64,000 nucleotides of DNA, taken from Mauremys mutica (lineage: Eukaryota; Chordata; Testudines; Geoemydidae). Made by a program: the position numbers and the translations under genes. This document shows, in pieces, positions 1 through 9,840 of the stretch. The stretch is taken from assembly GCF_020497125.1 (NCBI RefSeq), contig NC_059080.1, positions 70,166,618-70,230,617 on the forward strand, in the 5' to 3' direction. The stretch's first letter is position 1. Every line of letters starts with the position of its first letter. The notes below the pieces were generated by a model. That model was given only the letters and a program-made list of their open reading frames with translations, did no database searches and was not told where the DNA came from.

Positions 1-381
1 TATTTATAGAACTGAGCAGCTGAGCTATGGTTTATTACCATTTTCTCTAAGAAGAGCATAGGATTTCCTAGAATTCTGTTCTAGTTACAGTTTCCAAACA
101 CCTCCACTTTGATGGTAAATAGAGTTACAGAAGTCACCTTTCTAAAACAAATTTATCTTGCATGTTTCCAAATACTTTTTTCATAAAAGATTCTTATGTT
201 ATCTGTTAATATGTTTTGATTGCAATAAGATTATCATATTTCTTTATAAAGCTTTATCAATAACATTTAATTCACAACATCACAAGTATATTCCCGGAAC
301 ATTGGATTGGGAAATAATAATACATTGGGCCTGATTTTGCTCTCGTTCCACTGACTACAGTGTTGGAGAAGAAAGATCCAG
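1..381. other. AT-rich non-coding sequence
   Basis: No gene, exon or recognisable repeat was seen. The sequence is AT-rich with no long open frame and is probably intronic or intergenic. Confidence 0.6.
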
Positions 382-612
382 TGGCTAGGATCTGGGACAC
401 AGGAGAATCAGGTTCAATTCCCTGATCTGCTATGCCACTGGGACATTATGCAAGTTACTTAAGGTGAAATTCTGACTCCATTGAAGTCAGTGACAAAATT
501 TCCATTGACCACAATGTGGACAAGATTTCACCCTTAATCTCCCAATACCTCAATCCTCCTTCTGTAAAAGAGTACTTTCCTACCTCACAGGGGTGTTGTG
601 AGGATAATTAGG
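382..612 (+). repeat. MIR/CORE-SINE relic, split by a MITE
   Basis: The order of motifs is that of a MIR-type tRNA-derived SINE: a 'ggttcaattccctgatctgctatgc' like B-box and core segment is followed by 'gcaagttactt', then 'ctgtaaaagagtac', 'acctcac' and 'gttgtgaggataa'. The usual continuation after the acttaa motif is interrupted by a 71-bp insert at 463-533. Family assignment is from remembered consensus. Confidence 0.6.
463..533. mobile_element. 71-bp palindromic MITE with TTAA target duplication
   Basis: Inverted ends ggtgaaat and atttcaccc are flanked on both sides by TTAA (459-462 and 534-537). The interior is imperfectly palindromic around 'cattgaagtca'. The insert splits an otherwise continuous MIR copy, which confirms its ends. 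TTAA fits a piggyBac-like target; TTA or TAA would fit Harbinger. It is too short to code for anything. Confidence 0.7.
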
Positions 613-754
613 GGCGTACTTATGGGCTTATCTACATGTAATGAGGACTACAGGGGCATGATTTCTAAAGTGCACTAATGTGTTGCACATTAATTGATTC
701 ATGTAGACCCTTCTGGTGCACATTAAAGTTTCCCTACCATACTTTAACATAGTG

Positions 755-950
755 CTGTTAGATCCCAGCTCTGACGGGCACACCCCGGTGGCCCTGGGAA
801 GTCACTGATCCTTTCTTGCTCAGCTTCATCAATTGTAAAATGGAGATAAAAAGACTTAGTCACTTATCAACCTGCCAGGAGCACTGGGAAGATTAACTAG
901 TTAATGTTCATATATGCTGTGAAGATGAAAAGTGCTTAAGTATTATTACC
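755..950 (+). repeat. Second MIR-type SINE relic
   Basis: 'cccagctctgac', 'gggaagtcactgatc', 'tcatcaattgtaaaatggagataa' and 'gaagatgaaaagtgcttaagtattatta' occur in the order of a MIR consensus. The copy is strongly diverged. Confidence 0.55.
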
Positions 951-2554
951 TATGGAAAAAGGATCTGATGTATTGCTTCTTCATGAACGGTTCAACCTAA
1001 TTCCCAGCTCTGTATTTCTGACCCTCTTCTCATTCCATTGCCCTCTCCAAATTATTTTATATATATATATACACAGAAGTATTTACGTTCCCAGAATGGC
1101 ATCAAACACTTTACTGTGTATTTTTCTGACACCACTTTCTTCTCTTGACATCAGCACTTAACAATAAGGAAGTAGCTCACCCATTTTTACAAGACAATTG
1201 CAGGCTCCTTGGCATTATAAAATGATTACATCTGTTTGTTACCGCAGTCCCATGCTTTGAATGTAAACATCTCAGCCTTGCATTGGGATTTCTGTCTAGC
1301 TAGTCATATGCTGTCCTTCTCCCAGGTATTGATTTGCTGTAACTTATTTCTGCAGTGCAATATATGTATGTATATTAATCTCCTGTTCTTAATGAGTCAA
1401 ATCCTGCAATCCTTACTCAGGCAGAACTCCCACTGGGAGATTATTTATTCCCTAAGTGGCTCCTTGTAGTTACTGTTAGCAATGGACTAACAACAAGGGT
1501 CACAGACCTTATCCAAATTAGCTACTCGCCTTTGCTCAGCAAAACTAGGCTCTAACTCTTGTAAGAACAGGTTTAGTCCTGTGATTTCCAGAGCTTCCTG
1601 CATCCAGCTGAACCAGAAATGCTTTGAGAACAGTCTCTCTTGTGGTATTTTGACATCTCCATTTGTAGCTCCGATGGGAATTAAGAGGTGCAGACAGTGA
1701 GGCCAGCGAAAATAGGAAGGGAAAAGTTACACAAACATACAAACCTTAAAAAAATACAACATTGTTTAAGAGATGGGCAATGGTTTGAATTTGGTTCTTA
1801 CTTAATATCAGCTGCTTGGGCTATTTCTTGTTAATGTTGTATTTGTGCCTCTGAGGTGGGGGACTTTTGTTTTTAAAGGTTTTTAAGTTGGCTGTAAACG
1901 TTCCCTGCCAGCTAAACCAAGGGAGCAGCGTGGGAGTCATTTTTCTTTCCTGTCCAATTTACAAAGCAAAAGAACTGAAACCGACCAGCTGAAGAAGTTT
2001 ACTCTCCACCAGTGTAATTAAATGGGGCTCGGATGTGCAGTTAAAAATGGCATCAGTGCTGCCTGATGCTCAGCACTTTTGAAATTCCAGCTGCTTAGGA
2101 TTCCCAAAGACTGTGGAAATCAATGGATCAGGCCCTTAATTTAGGAGCATAAATAAGGATTCAGGAACCTAACTTAAGCACTCTTTAAAAAAAAATTGGC
2201 CTATGTCCTTAATTTATCATATTTTGCCTAGATAGCTGATGTCAGAACCATAGACCATTAATCCTTATCTGTTGTATATGTTGCTATCCTTGCTTCTGTG
2301 GGTCCAGTGTTATTTGAATGATGTTGATTTGTCTGCATTTTAAACAGCTCAACATCTAAAAATCTCTGGTCCTAATTTAGATATTTACTTATCCACACTT
2401 CTCACACACAAGTTAGTATAATACATAGTGTACATCACATACCCCATTATTTCCATTTTATAATACCTCACATTTTTATATTATCACAGTGAAAGGCAAA
2501 CTTGGGAGTTTTGATCTTTTCAATAGCCACTAAGCAGTGTTAAAAGCCCTATAG
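951..2554. other. Non-coding sequence with faint repeat relics
   Basis: No gene is seen. A short (TA)n lies near 1041-1062. The segment about 1398-1460 ('atcctgcaatccttactcagg', 'actcccactggga') belongs to an old palindromic repeat family seen again at about 19198-19298. The short open frames here have no recognisable domain. Confidence 0.5.
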
Positions 2555-3600
2555 CAGGGGTCTCAAACACGTGGCCGGCCCGCAGAGTTATTTGCTGTGG
2601 CCAGTCAAGCTCCCTGTGCTGCCGCCCTCCCCCCCCCCACCACAGAGTTATTTCCTGCGGCCACCAAGCTCCTGTCCCCTGCCACCTCCCTTCCCCCCCA
2701 GCACGCCACGTCCCTGCTCTTCTGCCTACCTCCAGGTGCTTCCCACCGCCAAACAGCTGTTTGGCAGCGCTTAGCACTTTCCAGGTGGGAGGGGAAAGGA
2801 GCAGGGAGCCGTGCACTCAGGGGAGGAGGTGGAGAAGAGGCGGGGCAGGGGCAGGGATTTGGGGAAGGGGTTGGAATAGGCTGGGGCAGGGACAGAGTGG
2901 ATTTGGGGAAGGGGTTGGAATGGGGGTGGGGAAGGGGGCAGCAGGTGGGGGGGGGGCTTTTGTACCTTTACAGACACTCCCCGAGTTACATAAACCCGAC
3001 ATACGCAAATCCAAGCTTACAGAAAAAGTTCCGTAAGCTAGAAATAGGAGGGTTTGGGGGGAGGGGGTTGCATAATGGTTGGAGATACGTTTCCGACTTG
3101 CGCAAAATTTGAGTTCTGCCGGGCAACCCCCCACCTCATCCCCTCCTGACACCCTCCTGACCCCCCCACAGCCCTGACCCCCAGCTCTGAGCCCATCCCC
3201 TCTGAGCCAGGCAACCCCCGACCCCATCCCCCCACAGCCCTGACCCCCAGCTCTGAGCCCAGCCCCTCTGAGCCGGGCAACCCCTGACCCCATCCCCCCA
3301 CAGCCCTGACCCCCAGCTCTGAGCCCAGCCCCTCTGAGCCGGGCACCCCCTGACCCCTTCCCCCCACAGCCCTGACCCCCAGCTCTGAGCCCATCCCCTC
3401 TGAGCCAGGCAACCCTCGACCCCATCCCCCCACAGCCCTGACCCCCAGCTCTGAGCCCAGTCCCTGTGAACCGGGCACCCCCTGACCCAGAGCCCAGCTC
3501 CCCACCCAGCCCTGGGCAACAGCAGCGCCACCCCCAGGCAGCGACAGCCCTTTGGCACCAACCATCACCATCACCCAGCGACAGCCCACTATGTAATTGC
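2555..3600. mobile_element. GC-rich hAT-like composite repeat, right end unclear
   Basis: The left end at 2555 reads caggggtctcaaac, a typical non-autonomous hAT terminus. The interior is pyrimidine- or purine-rich and low in complexity. It includes a module at about 2979-3110 with the inverted motifs 'gttacataaacccgacatacgc' and 'cgtttccgacttgcgc', and then a minisatellite. No matching right terminus or 8-bp target duplication (expected ccctatag) was found, so the right boundary is a guess. Confidence 0.5.
3170..3490. repeat. 66-bp minisatellite, about five copies
   Basis: The marker agccctgaccc begins at 3170, 3236, 3302, 3368 and 3434, giving an exact 66-bp period. Copies differ by a few substitutions and no indels. 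Because 66 is divisible by three, the minus strand carries 22-residue repeats in all three frames, which creates long overlapping open frames. These frames are read as artefacts of the array and not as genes. Confidence 0.92.
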
Positions 3601-5393
3601 AAATGTATACCTACCATTAAAGCATTTAGTGTTTTTAAATCGTGTATCACTTTTCAGCACTGTGCTGAGGCCTCAGGTTACTAAAACATCATGACTTTTA
3701 CAAAATTATTCACTAGTGCAGTGCATGTCACCATGTAACTATTTTGGTTTAGTTTTTTGTGTGCTGCCCCTTTAGAGTTTTAGAAGTCTTTTCTCTCCAC
3801 ACCACAGAGCAAAGGGATGGCATTGGAGGCGGAGGGGTCAGAGAAGGGACATGGGTGTGACCAATGACTCCACAGCCATTTGGATCCACTGGGTAAACCC
3901 GAGAGAGAGAGAGAGAGAGCAAAGCCCAAAGATTTGTTGGGGCCTGTTCTAACTTACGAGTAGAGCTGGACTGGCTGGGGCACGAGACTTGGCTCCCTCA
4001 AACCATCTCTCATGGAAAATGTGTGCTTTGGAGTCGGGTAAGAATACAGCCTTAACACAGCTTCCCCTTGCCTCCCCCATCTTTAAATCTGATCAACAGA
4101 TTGGTGGATTGTTTTTGAAAACAACAACATAGACATATAAAATCTGTAAATTAAGAAACAACATATGCTGTTAGTCTCTGTGTTGTGAGGCCAGAATTTT
4201 CCAGTCTTGGACCCATCTGCCAGGTCAAGAACCTTTTTCTTCAAGAACTAAGCTTCTGCATTTGTGCTGCTGTGGCAATAAGTCCTGCCAATAAAAGGGA
4301 ATTTGTTTGTCGCTGAAATAGAAAAGAAATAGCCATTGGAGAGCCACCCTGGTTGACACCCATTGCAATTAACTTTTCAGCTGTAATGTATTTTACTGTG
4401 TAATTGAAAAACACTGATTTTGAGCGCACACAAATGTACATATGTATACAACTCTATATTTTACTTGGAAGTTATACTGTATCATCATTTTAAAGATGTT
4501 TTTCTCCCTGCTTACATATTCCAAACTCCTAAAGAAAAGTCTTTGGTCTGCCTGAAAACATAAGCATCTTACCTTGGGTTTGAACACATGAATAGCTAAG
4601 CAAACCCCCTAACATAGCAGAAAAAATGTGCACACACCTAAGACGTAGGCTAGACATGGAAACAGAAAGACCAAAATAGAAAACACTGCATGGAGCATGT
4701 TTGTAATTAAAAACAGGAGCAACATCCTTTCCTCATCAATCCTTAGATATGCTGAAATTAAGCTGTAAGGGTTGGACGTTATTACTGCTCAGGGGAAAGG
4801 CGGGATAATGTGGGGCGGGGGTTAGTGCTATAGAGCTAAATCATGCCTTCCCCCTCCAACGAATGCACAAGATGAGGAAGAGGCCACATGGAGCCCTTCT
4901 CCTTTCCTCAACCACACCTGGGCAAGGGCCAGATGTAAGCTGGCCCCTGCCACTAGGGAGCACAGAGGGAGCACAGAGAGCCCAGCTAATGCTGCCACCA
5001 ATACTAGCAGCTGCAGAGGGAATGTTTCTGAACAGGATGAAGGCCCCATGTCTTCCACATATAGGAATGGCTGCACTGAGGGAACACAGGCAATATGTGA
5101 TATCCACCCCACTTTTCCCCAGGCTTTCCACCTTCTTCCCATCCCCAGAGTGGATGAGACATAATGTACAAGCTTATTCGCCTCCTTCCTGCTTGTACCC
5201 ATTATCTGCTAGGTAGCTCGGGGTAGGGCCACTTTCTGAGAAGCATACACAGACCATTTCAACCTAACAGGCTTTTATCCCTGGCACTGGCACACAGCCA
5301 CTCACAAACCTTGACTGATGATATATAAATGGCATGTCTTGTGCAGCTTCAGAGGTGGGAACATCATAAAGCATTCTGCTTGTGCTTTCTGTT
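3601..5393. other. Non-coding sequence
   Basis: A (GA)n run of about 19 bp occurs at 3901-3919. No exon with splice signals, RNA gene or clear repeat was recognised. Both-strand open frames around 4828-5216 overlap each other and look like noise. Confidence 0.5.
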
Positions 5394-6058
5394 AATAAGA
5401 TAATAAGACAGAAAATATCATATTGCCTCTATATAAATCCATGATAGGCCCACATCTTGAATACTGTGTGCAGATCTGGTTGCCCAAACTAAAAAAAAGA
5501 TATATTGGAATTGGAAAAGGTACAGAAAAGGACAATTAAAATGATTAGGGGCCTGGAACAGCTTCCATATGAGGAGAGATTAAAAAGACTGGGACTTTTC
5601 AGTTTGGAAAAGAGACAACTAAGGGGGGGGGGTAATGATAGAGGTCTATAAAATGATGACTGGTGTAGAGAAAGTAAATAAGGGTCACCAAATGAAATTA
5701 ATAGGGAGCAGGTCTAAAATAAACAAAAGGAAGTATTTCTTCACACAACACACGGTCAACCTATAGAACTCCTTGCCAGAGGATGTTGTGAAGGCCAAGA
5801 CTATAACAGGGTTCAGAAAGGAACTAGATACGTTCATGGAGGATAGGTCCATCAATGGCTATTAGCCAGGATGGGCAAGGATGGCGTCCCTAGCCTCTCT
5901 TTGCCAGAAGCTGGGAATGGGCAACAGGGGATGGATGGATCACTTAATGATTACCTGTTCTGTTCAATCCCTCTGAAGCACTTGACATTGGCCACTGTTG
6001 GAAGACAGGATAGTAGGCTAGATGGACCTTTGGTCTGACTGAGTCTGGACGTTCTTAA
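5394..6058 (+). mobile_element. CR1 LINE, 5'-truncated 3' end
   Basis: This is the C-terminal ORF2 segment and 3' UTR of a CR1 retrotransposon. The encoded order is the CR1 signature: a '[11 protein letters not shown]'-like stretch from about 5449, then '[17 protein letters not shown]', '[16 protein letters not shown]', and the 3' UTR ending 'gtctggacgttcttaag'. A run of about ten G at 5624-5633 and other changes break the frame. The copy lacks endonuclease and RT core, so it is a dead 5'-truncated insertion. It is followed directly by the Penelope-like fragment. Confidence 0.9.
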
Positions 6059-6088
6059 GTTTTTTGATGCAAACACGTGTAAAGTTTA

Positions 6089-6359
6089 CTGATATTGTCA
6101 GACACAAATCGGACATCAGGAATGTAACATACAAAAGCCAGTAGGAGAACACTTCAATCTTCCTGGACAATCTGTAACAGATTTAAAAGTAGCCATACTT
6201 GAACAAAAAAACTTCAGAAACAAACTTCAAAGAGAAACAGCAGAATTAAAATTCATTTGCAGATTTAACACCATTAATTTGGGCTTGAATAGGGACTGGG
6301 AGTGGCTGACTCACTACAAAAGCAACTTTCCCTCCTCAACTTTCCTCCCTCAACTTTAA
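6089..6359 (+). pseudogene. C-terminal fragment of Penelope-like RT/GIY-YIG protein
   Basis: About 90 codons are open in one frame and end at TAA (6357-6359). The recognisable blocks are the HFN-LPGQS motif and the ETAELKFIC...NLGLN block found downstream of GIY-YIG nuclease domains in Penelope-like elements. The catalytic GIY-YIG residues themselves lie upstream of what survives, and no methionine opens the frame, so this is a truncated remnant with no expected activity. Confidence 0.6.
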
Positions 6360-6383
6360 CACCTCCTCATCAATTATTGGGAA

Positions 6384-6847
6384 TATAGGCGCTGACTCCA
6401 TGGGTGCTCCAGCCCTGGAGCACCCACAGGGAAAAATTGGTGGGTGCTCTGCACCCCCTGGCAGCTCCCTGCCCCACCCCTCCGCCCCAGATCACCTCTG
6501 CCTCTGCTCTGCCTCCTCCCCTGACCGTGCCGCGGCTCTGCTTCTCTCTCTAGCTCCCAGCTCTTGCCGCCACGAAACAGCAGTTTCGCGGCAGCAAGCG
6601 CTGGGAAGGAGGGGGGAGGAGTGGGAATGCAGCGCTCTCGGGGAAGAGGCAGGGCTGGGGCAGGGATTTGGGGAAGGAGTCAAATAGGAGCAGGGAAGGG
6701 GGCAGAGTTGGGGCGGGGACTTTGGGGAAGGGGTTGGCATGGGGGCGGGGCATGGGCAGGAGGGGCAGGGCATGGGTGGAGTCAGGGTGGGGCCAAGGGC
6801 AGTGGGAGTTGAGCATCCACCTGTGCCGGGAAAAGTTGGCGCCTATG
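6384..6847. mobile_element. Non-autonomous hAT element, 464 bp
   Basis: The inverted ends tataggcgc and gcgcctatg are flanked by attgggaa (6376-6383) and attgggag (6848-6855), an 8-bp target duplication with one mismatch. The interior is GC-rich, begins with a small palindrome around 'gggtgctccagccctggagcaccc', and has no coding content. It interrupts the Penelope-like fragment, so it is the younger insertion. Confidence 0.8.
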
Positions 6848-6978
6848 ATTGGGAGTGGAGTACATCCACTCTGATTGAATTGGTCCTGTCAACACTGGTT
6901 CTCCACTTGTGAGGTAACTCCCTTCCCTTCCTGTGTCAGTATAATAATGCCTGCATCTGTAATTTTCACTCTGTACAT

Positions 6979-7011
6979 CTGAAGAAGTGGGTTTTTTTAC
7001 CCACAAAAGCT
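6979..7011 (+). ncRNA. Hammerhead-ribozyme-like core in Penelope-like 3' region
   Basis: CTGAAGA (6979-6985) matches the hammerhead box CUGANGA. It is followed by a stem gtggg/cccac (6987-6991 with 7000-7004). The second box reads AAAA where GAAA is expected, then GC-TTAT-GT. One extra A lies between the first box and the stem. The related copy at 19660-19690 keeps GAAA. Penelope-like elements are known to carry hammerhead motifs. Here the fold looks degenerate and activity is unproven. Confidence 0.35.
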
Positions 7012-7062
7012 TATGTCCAAATAAATCTGTTAGTCTTTAAGGTGCTACTGGACTCCTTGTTG

Positions 7063-7236
7063 TTTTTGATATTATCTGTACATTTGTAATCATGATGGAG
7101 TAAAACACTATGAGGGTATGAGTGGGGATGAGAGAAGCGCCAGGTAGGAACATACAGGAAGATGAAGCAATTGAGGCTTAGTTTTCTCACTAGTCGTTGT
7201 TTGGCTATTCCAACCTAGAGCTGCGTGAAACCTCTT
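7063..7236. other. Spacer between Penelope-like and gypsy fragments
   Basis: No recognisable element was seen; it may be the outer end of the gypsy copy. Confidence 0.4.
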
Positions 7237-7269
7237 TTACAGGAGTTTGTGTAGACTTTTTCCCCAGTT

Positions 7270-7590
7270 GTGGTTTTCATGGGTTAGCCCCTTTCTCATG
7301 AATTTCACTCTGAGATGGCAAGACAACCATGCTAGTATAGTTGTTAGTATAGCTGGTATCATTATTATATCCTTTTTCAATAGGTGTAATAACCCTTTGT
7401 AAATTTTTATCCTGTCCAGTTGTTTGTACAATTTCTTCCCATACTCTTTCTGATATAGAAAACAATTGTTATGTGCATCTATATATACCGTATCATTATC
7501 ATTTTCAATTATATTGGTTACATCAAACTCTAGAAACAGTATCAGCACCAATTAATGACTTGCCTGGCTGATATTCTAATTTTAAATCAT
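7270..7590 (-). pseudogene. gypsy RNase H end and integrase N-terminal remnant
   Basis: Just after RNase H the minus strand encodes 'LEYQPGKSLIGADTVSR', the typical 'Y-PGK-AD-LSR' end of gypsy RNase H. Downstream, 'IVQTTGQDKNLQRVI' resembles the linker at the start of gypsy integrase. Two frames are needed to read this, so at least one frameshift is present. No HHCC zinc finger or DDE core follows within the window's copy, so the element is truncated here. Confidence 0.6.
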
Positions 7591-7796
7591 AGGAGTACAA
7601 TTGAAAAAAATAATCTTTGTAACACAAGGCAGTATGTCTATCATGTTCCTTTTTGAAATATTAACTAATGGTTTATGATCTGTTTCTGCCAGTACAGATT
7701 TACCATATAGAAATATGTGGAATTTTTTTAATGCAAAAACCAATGTTAAAGCCCCTTTTTGTATTTGAGCATAATGACACTTTGGTTTTGACATAG
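7582..7796 (-). pseudogene. gypsy RNase H, C-terminal part
   Basis: This continues an RNase H domain begun at about 8905-8820 on the other side of the hAT insertion. The block 'HYAQIQKGALTLVFALKKFH' corresponds to the usual Q-I-E-K-E-x-L motif, but the catalytic glutamate position reads Gly. The later 'ETDHKPL' motif with its catalytic Asp is kept. The frame ends near 7582. It is inactive because of the split and the lost glutamate. Confidence 0.75.
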
Positions 7797-7804
7797 CTCT
7801 AGAT

Positions 7805-8811
7805 CAGAGGTAGGCAAACTATGGCCCAGGACCATTCTACCCAGCCCCTGAGCTCCTGGCCCAGGAGGCTGCCCCCCTAGCCCCTCCCCTGCTATTCCCC
7901 CTGCCCCGCTGCCTCAGCTCGCTCCACCGCGGACGCAATGCTCTGGGCAGCAGGGCTGTGAGCTCCTGGGGTAGCGCAGCTGCAGAGCCCGGCCTGACCC
8001 AGTGCTCTGTGCTGCGCGGTGCGTGGCTGGCTCCAGACGGATGGTACGGCTGTAGCGCCGCCAGCTACTGGTGCGCCAGGCAGCGCGGTAAGGGGGCAGG
8101 GAGTGGGGGAGGAGGGTTGGATAGAGGGCAGGGGAGTTCGGGGGGTGGTCAGGGGCCAGGGGTGTGGATGGGGTGGGGAGGGTCAGAGGGCGGGGAACAG
8201 GGGGGATGAATGGGGGCAGAGGTTCTGGGGGCGGTCAGGGAGAAGGGGTGGTTGGATGGGGCAGGGGTCCTGGGGGGGAAGGGGGTTGGATGGGACAGCA
8301 GGGAGCAGTCAAGGGCAGGAGTTCTGGAGGTGGTTAGGGGACAGGAAGAAGGGGGGCAGATGGGGCAGGGGTCCCTGGGGGCAGTCAGGAAGGAGAAGGA
8401 GGTTGGATGGGGTAGTGGGGGGAAGCGGTAGCGGGGTAGTTAGGGGCGGGGGGTCTGTGGGTAGTCAGGGAGAAGAGGTAATTGGATGGGGCAGGGGTCC
8501 TGGGGGGGCAGTCAGGAAGGAAGAGGGGGGTTGGATGGGGCGGTGGGGGGGAGTTAGGTGTGGGGGTGTCCGGGGGTGGTCAAGGGACATAGAGCTGGAG
8601 GGGTGGATGGGGCCATGGTCCCAGGGGGGAAACTTCAGGGGGCAAGAAGCAGGGGCAGGGGCCAGGCCTCGCAAGAAGCTGGGGGTCAGATAGGGGGCAG
8701 GGGCCGGGCCTTGCCTGGCTGTTTGGGGAGGCGCAGCCTCTCCTAACCAGTCCTCCATACAATTTCTGAAACCGAGTGTGGCCCTCAGGCCAAAAAGTTT
8801 GCCCACCCCTG
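7805..8811. mobile_element. Non-autonomous hAT, 1007 bp, inside gypsy RNase H
   Basis: Ends cagaggtaggcaaacta and tttgcccacccctg are inverted repeats. Flanks ctctagat at 7797-7804 and 8812-8819 are a perfect 8-bp target duplication, diagnostic of hAT. The interior is G-rich on the plus strand with loose 'gggg(c)agtcagg-gaag-ggttggatgggg' repeats of roughly 60-80 bp. The open frames here (for example 8019-8693) are compositional. No transposase is present. Confidence 0.93.
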
Positions 8812-8819
8812 CTCTAGAT

Positions 8820-8905
8820 GCATAAGCAACCGCTTTCCAGAGATCACCATATTTGTGTAATAGAACTGCTCCTTGGTCTTGTTTGGATGCATCTGAAGAC
8901 AATTT
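8820..8905 (-). pseudogene. gypsy RNase H, N-terminal part
   Basis: The minus strand encodes 'SSDASKQDQGAVLLH', matching the gypsy RNase H motif with its first catalytic Asp, then 'AVAYASRA', which continues across the hAT into the fragment at 7796. The hAT with its 8-bp duplication is the only interruption at this point, so excising it and one target copy would restore continuity of the coding register locally. Confidence 0.75.
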
Positions 8906-9116
8906 TGTCAGTCTTTTACTATCAAATATTTTTAATATTGGAGCTGTTTTTATTTGTTGCTTAAGCTGCTTAAATTCTTGTTGATAGTGACAGTCCCATT
9001 TCCACAGATTATTTTTTACAAAGTAAAGCCTTTAAATTTGTTGTTTTTTCTGCTAGCTTGGATATGTATTTCCCAACAAAATTAACCATACCCAAAAAAT
9101 TCTGTAATGACTTCTT

Positions 9117-9152
9117 CTACAGAACCAGATTAACACGGCTACCCCTCTGATA
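9117..9152 (+). mobile_element. 36-bp Penelope-like tail micro-insertion with 14-bp target duplication
   Basis: The insert reads ctac, then agaaccagattaacacgg, then ctacccctctgata. It is flanked by tgtaatgacttctt at 9103-9116 and 9153-9166, a perfect 14-bp direct repeat. The same terminal motif closes the palindromic elements at 19568 (in reverse) and 41076. It looks like an extremely truncated reverse-transcription product. Confidence 0.8.
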
Positions 9153-9365
9153 TGTAATGACTTCTTATCTTTTGGGTAAGCAATAGTATCAATGGTTTGT
9201 ATTCACTGTGGCTCATCCCTGACTGGTCAGTTTTCCTACTAGAAATGTTAATTCTTGCACTCTAAATTTACATTTATTTTTGTTGTGTTTTAATCCTGAT
9301 TCTTTTGCTCTAGATAATGTTTGTTAATCTTCTATCATGTTCTTCTAAAGTTTTTCCTCACCTCA

Positions 9366-9735
9366 TTATATCATCTTTGTACACTTGCATGCCATCTCTA
9401 TGTTCAAAACTCTTTTGTATTGCTCTATAAAATACCTCGGGAGCTGAACGTAATCCAAAAGGTAATCCTTTAAAACAGTAATATCTACAAGGTGTGTTAA
9501 ATGTACACAGCAACTGATTTTCTTCCAATGGTATTTGTCAAAATCCATTTAAAGCACCTAAAGAACAATATTTTGCTACTGATATTTCTTCCAATATTTC
9601 TTCCCTGGTTGGTATTTTAAAGTGTTCCTTTTTAACATACCTACTTAATTCTTTTGGATCTAAACATAAACACAAGCTTCCATCTTTCTTTTCTACTATT
9701 ACTAATGAATTCACCCATTCAGGCAGCTCTTCCAC
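9366..9735 (-). pseudogene. gypsy reverse transcriptase fragment
   Basis: The minus strand encodes 'WVNSLVIVEKKDGSLCLCLDP' and 'FKIPTREEIL', the start of a gypsy RT. Then comes 'CSLGALNGF', where the usual catalytic 'LDA' Asp is replaced by Gly. After a frame change comes 'QVYKDDIM', matching the YxDD box (here YKDD). At least one frameshift near 9540 and the lost Asp make it inactive. The C-terminal fingers/thumb and tether follow toward 8906, with stops. Confidence 0.8.
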
Positions 9736-9840
9736 TCTTTTAATTATATTTAAATGAACTAACCTTTTGTATCCTATTTCTTAAAGTTAATGGCATTTTT
9801 ATAGCTGTGTGTATAACTGGTTTCTTTGTTTCATTTAACT

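Larger units (their letters stand above)
6080..7062 (+). mobile_element. Penelope-like retroelement, 3' end, split by a hAT
   Basis: An open stretch from about 6089 to the stop at 6357-6359 reads like the C-terminal end of a Penelope-like element protein. It has 'PVGEHFNLPGQS', 'LKVAILEQ' and 'ETAELKFICRFNTINLGLN', the region following the GIY-YIG endonuclease core. It has no usable start and no RT upstream. The 3' non-coding part resumes after a hAT insertion (6384-6847) and ends with the stem 'gaagtggg...cccac', 'aaataaatctgttagtcttta' and 'ctggactccttgttgttttt'. Family assignment is inference from these motifs. The second and third relatives are at 19568 and 40858. Confidence 0.65.

Noticed and set aside
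2817..3650. Long overlapping minus-strand open frames (up to 277 codons)
   Set aside because: They arise from the 66-bp minisatellite and G/C-rich repeat, and are open in all three frames with no domain or splice context.
7958..8902. Gly-rich plus-strand and Pro-rich minus-strand ORFs up to 224 codons
   Set aside because: They lie inside a hAT with a perfect target duplication and a G-rich repetitive interior; frames are compositional.
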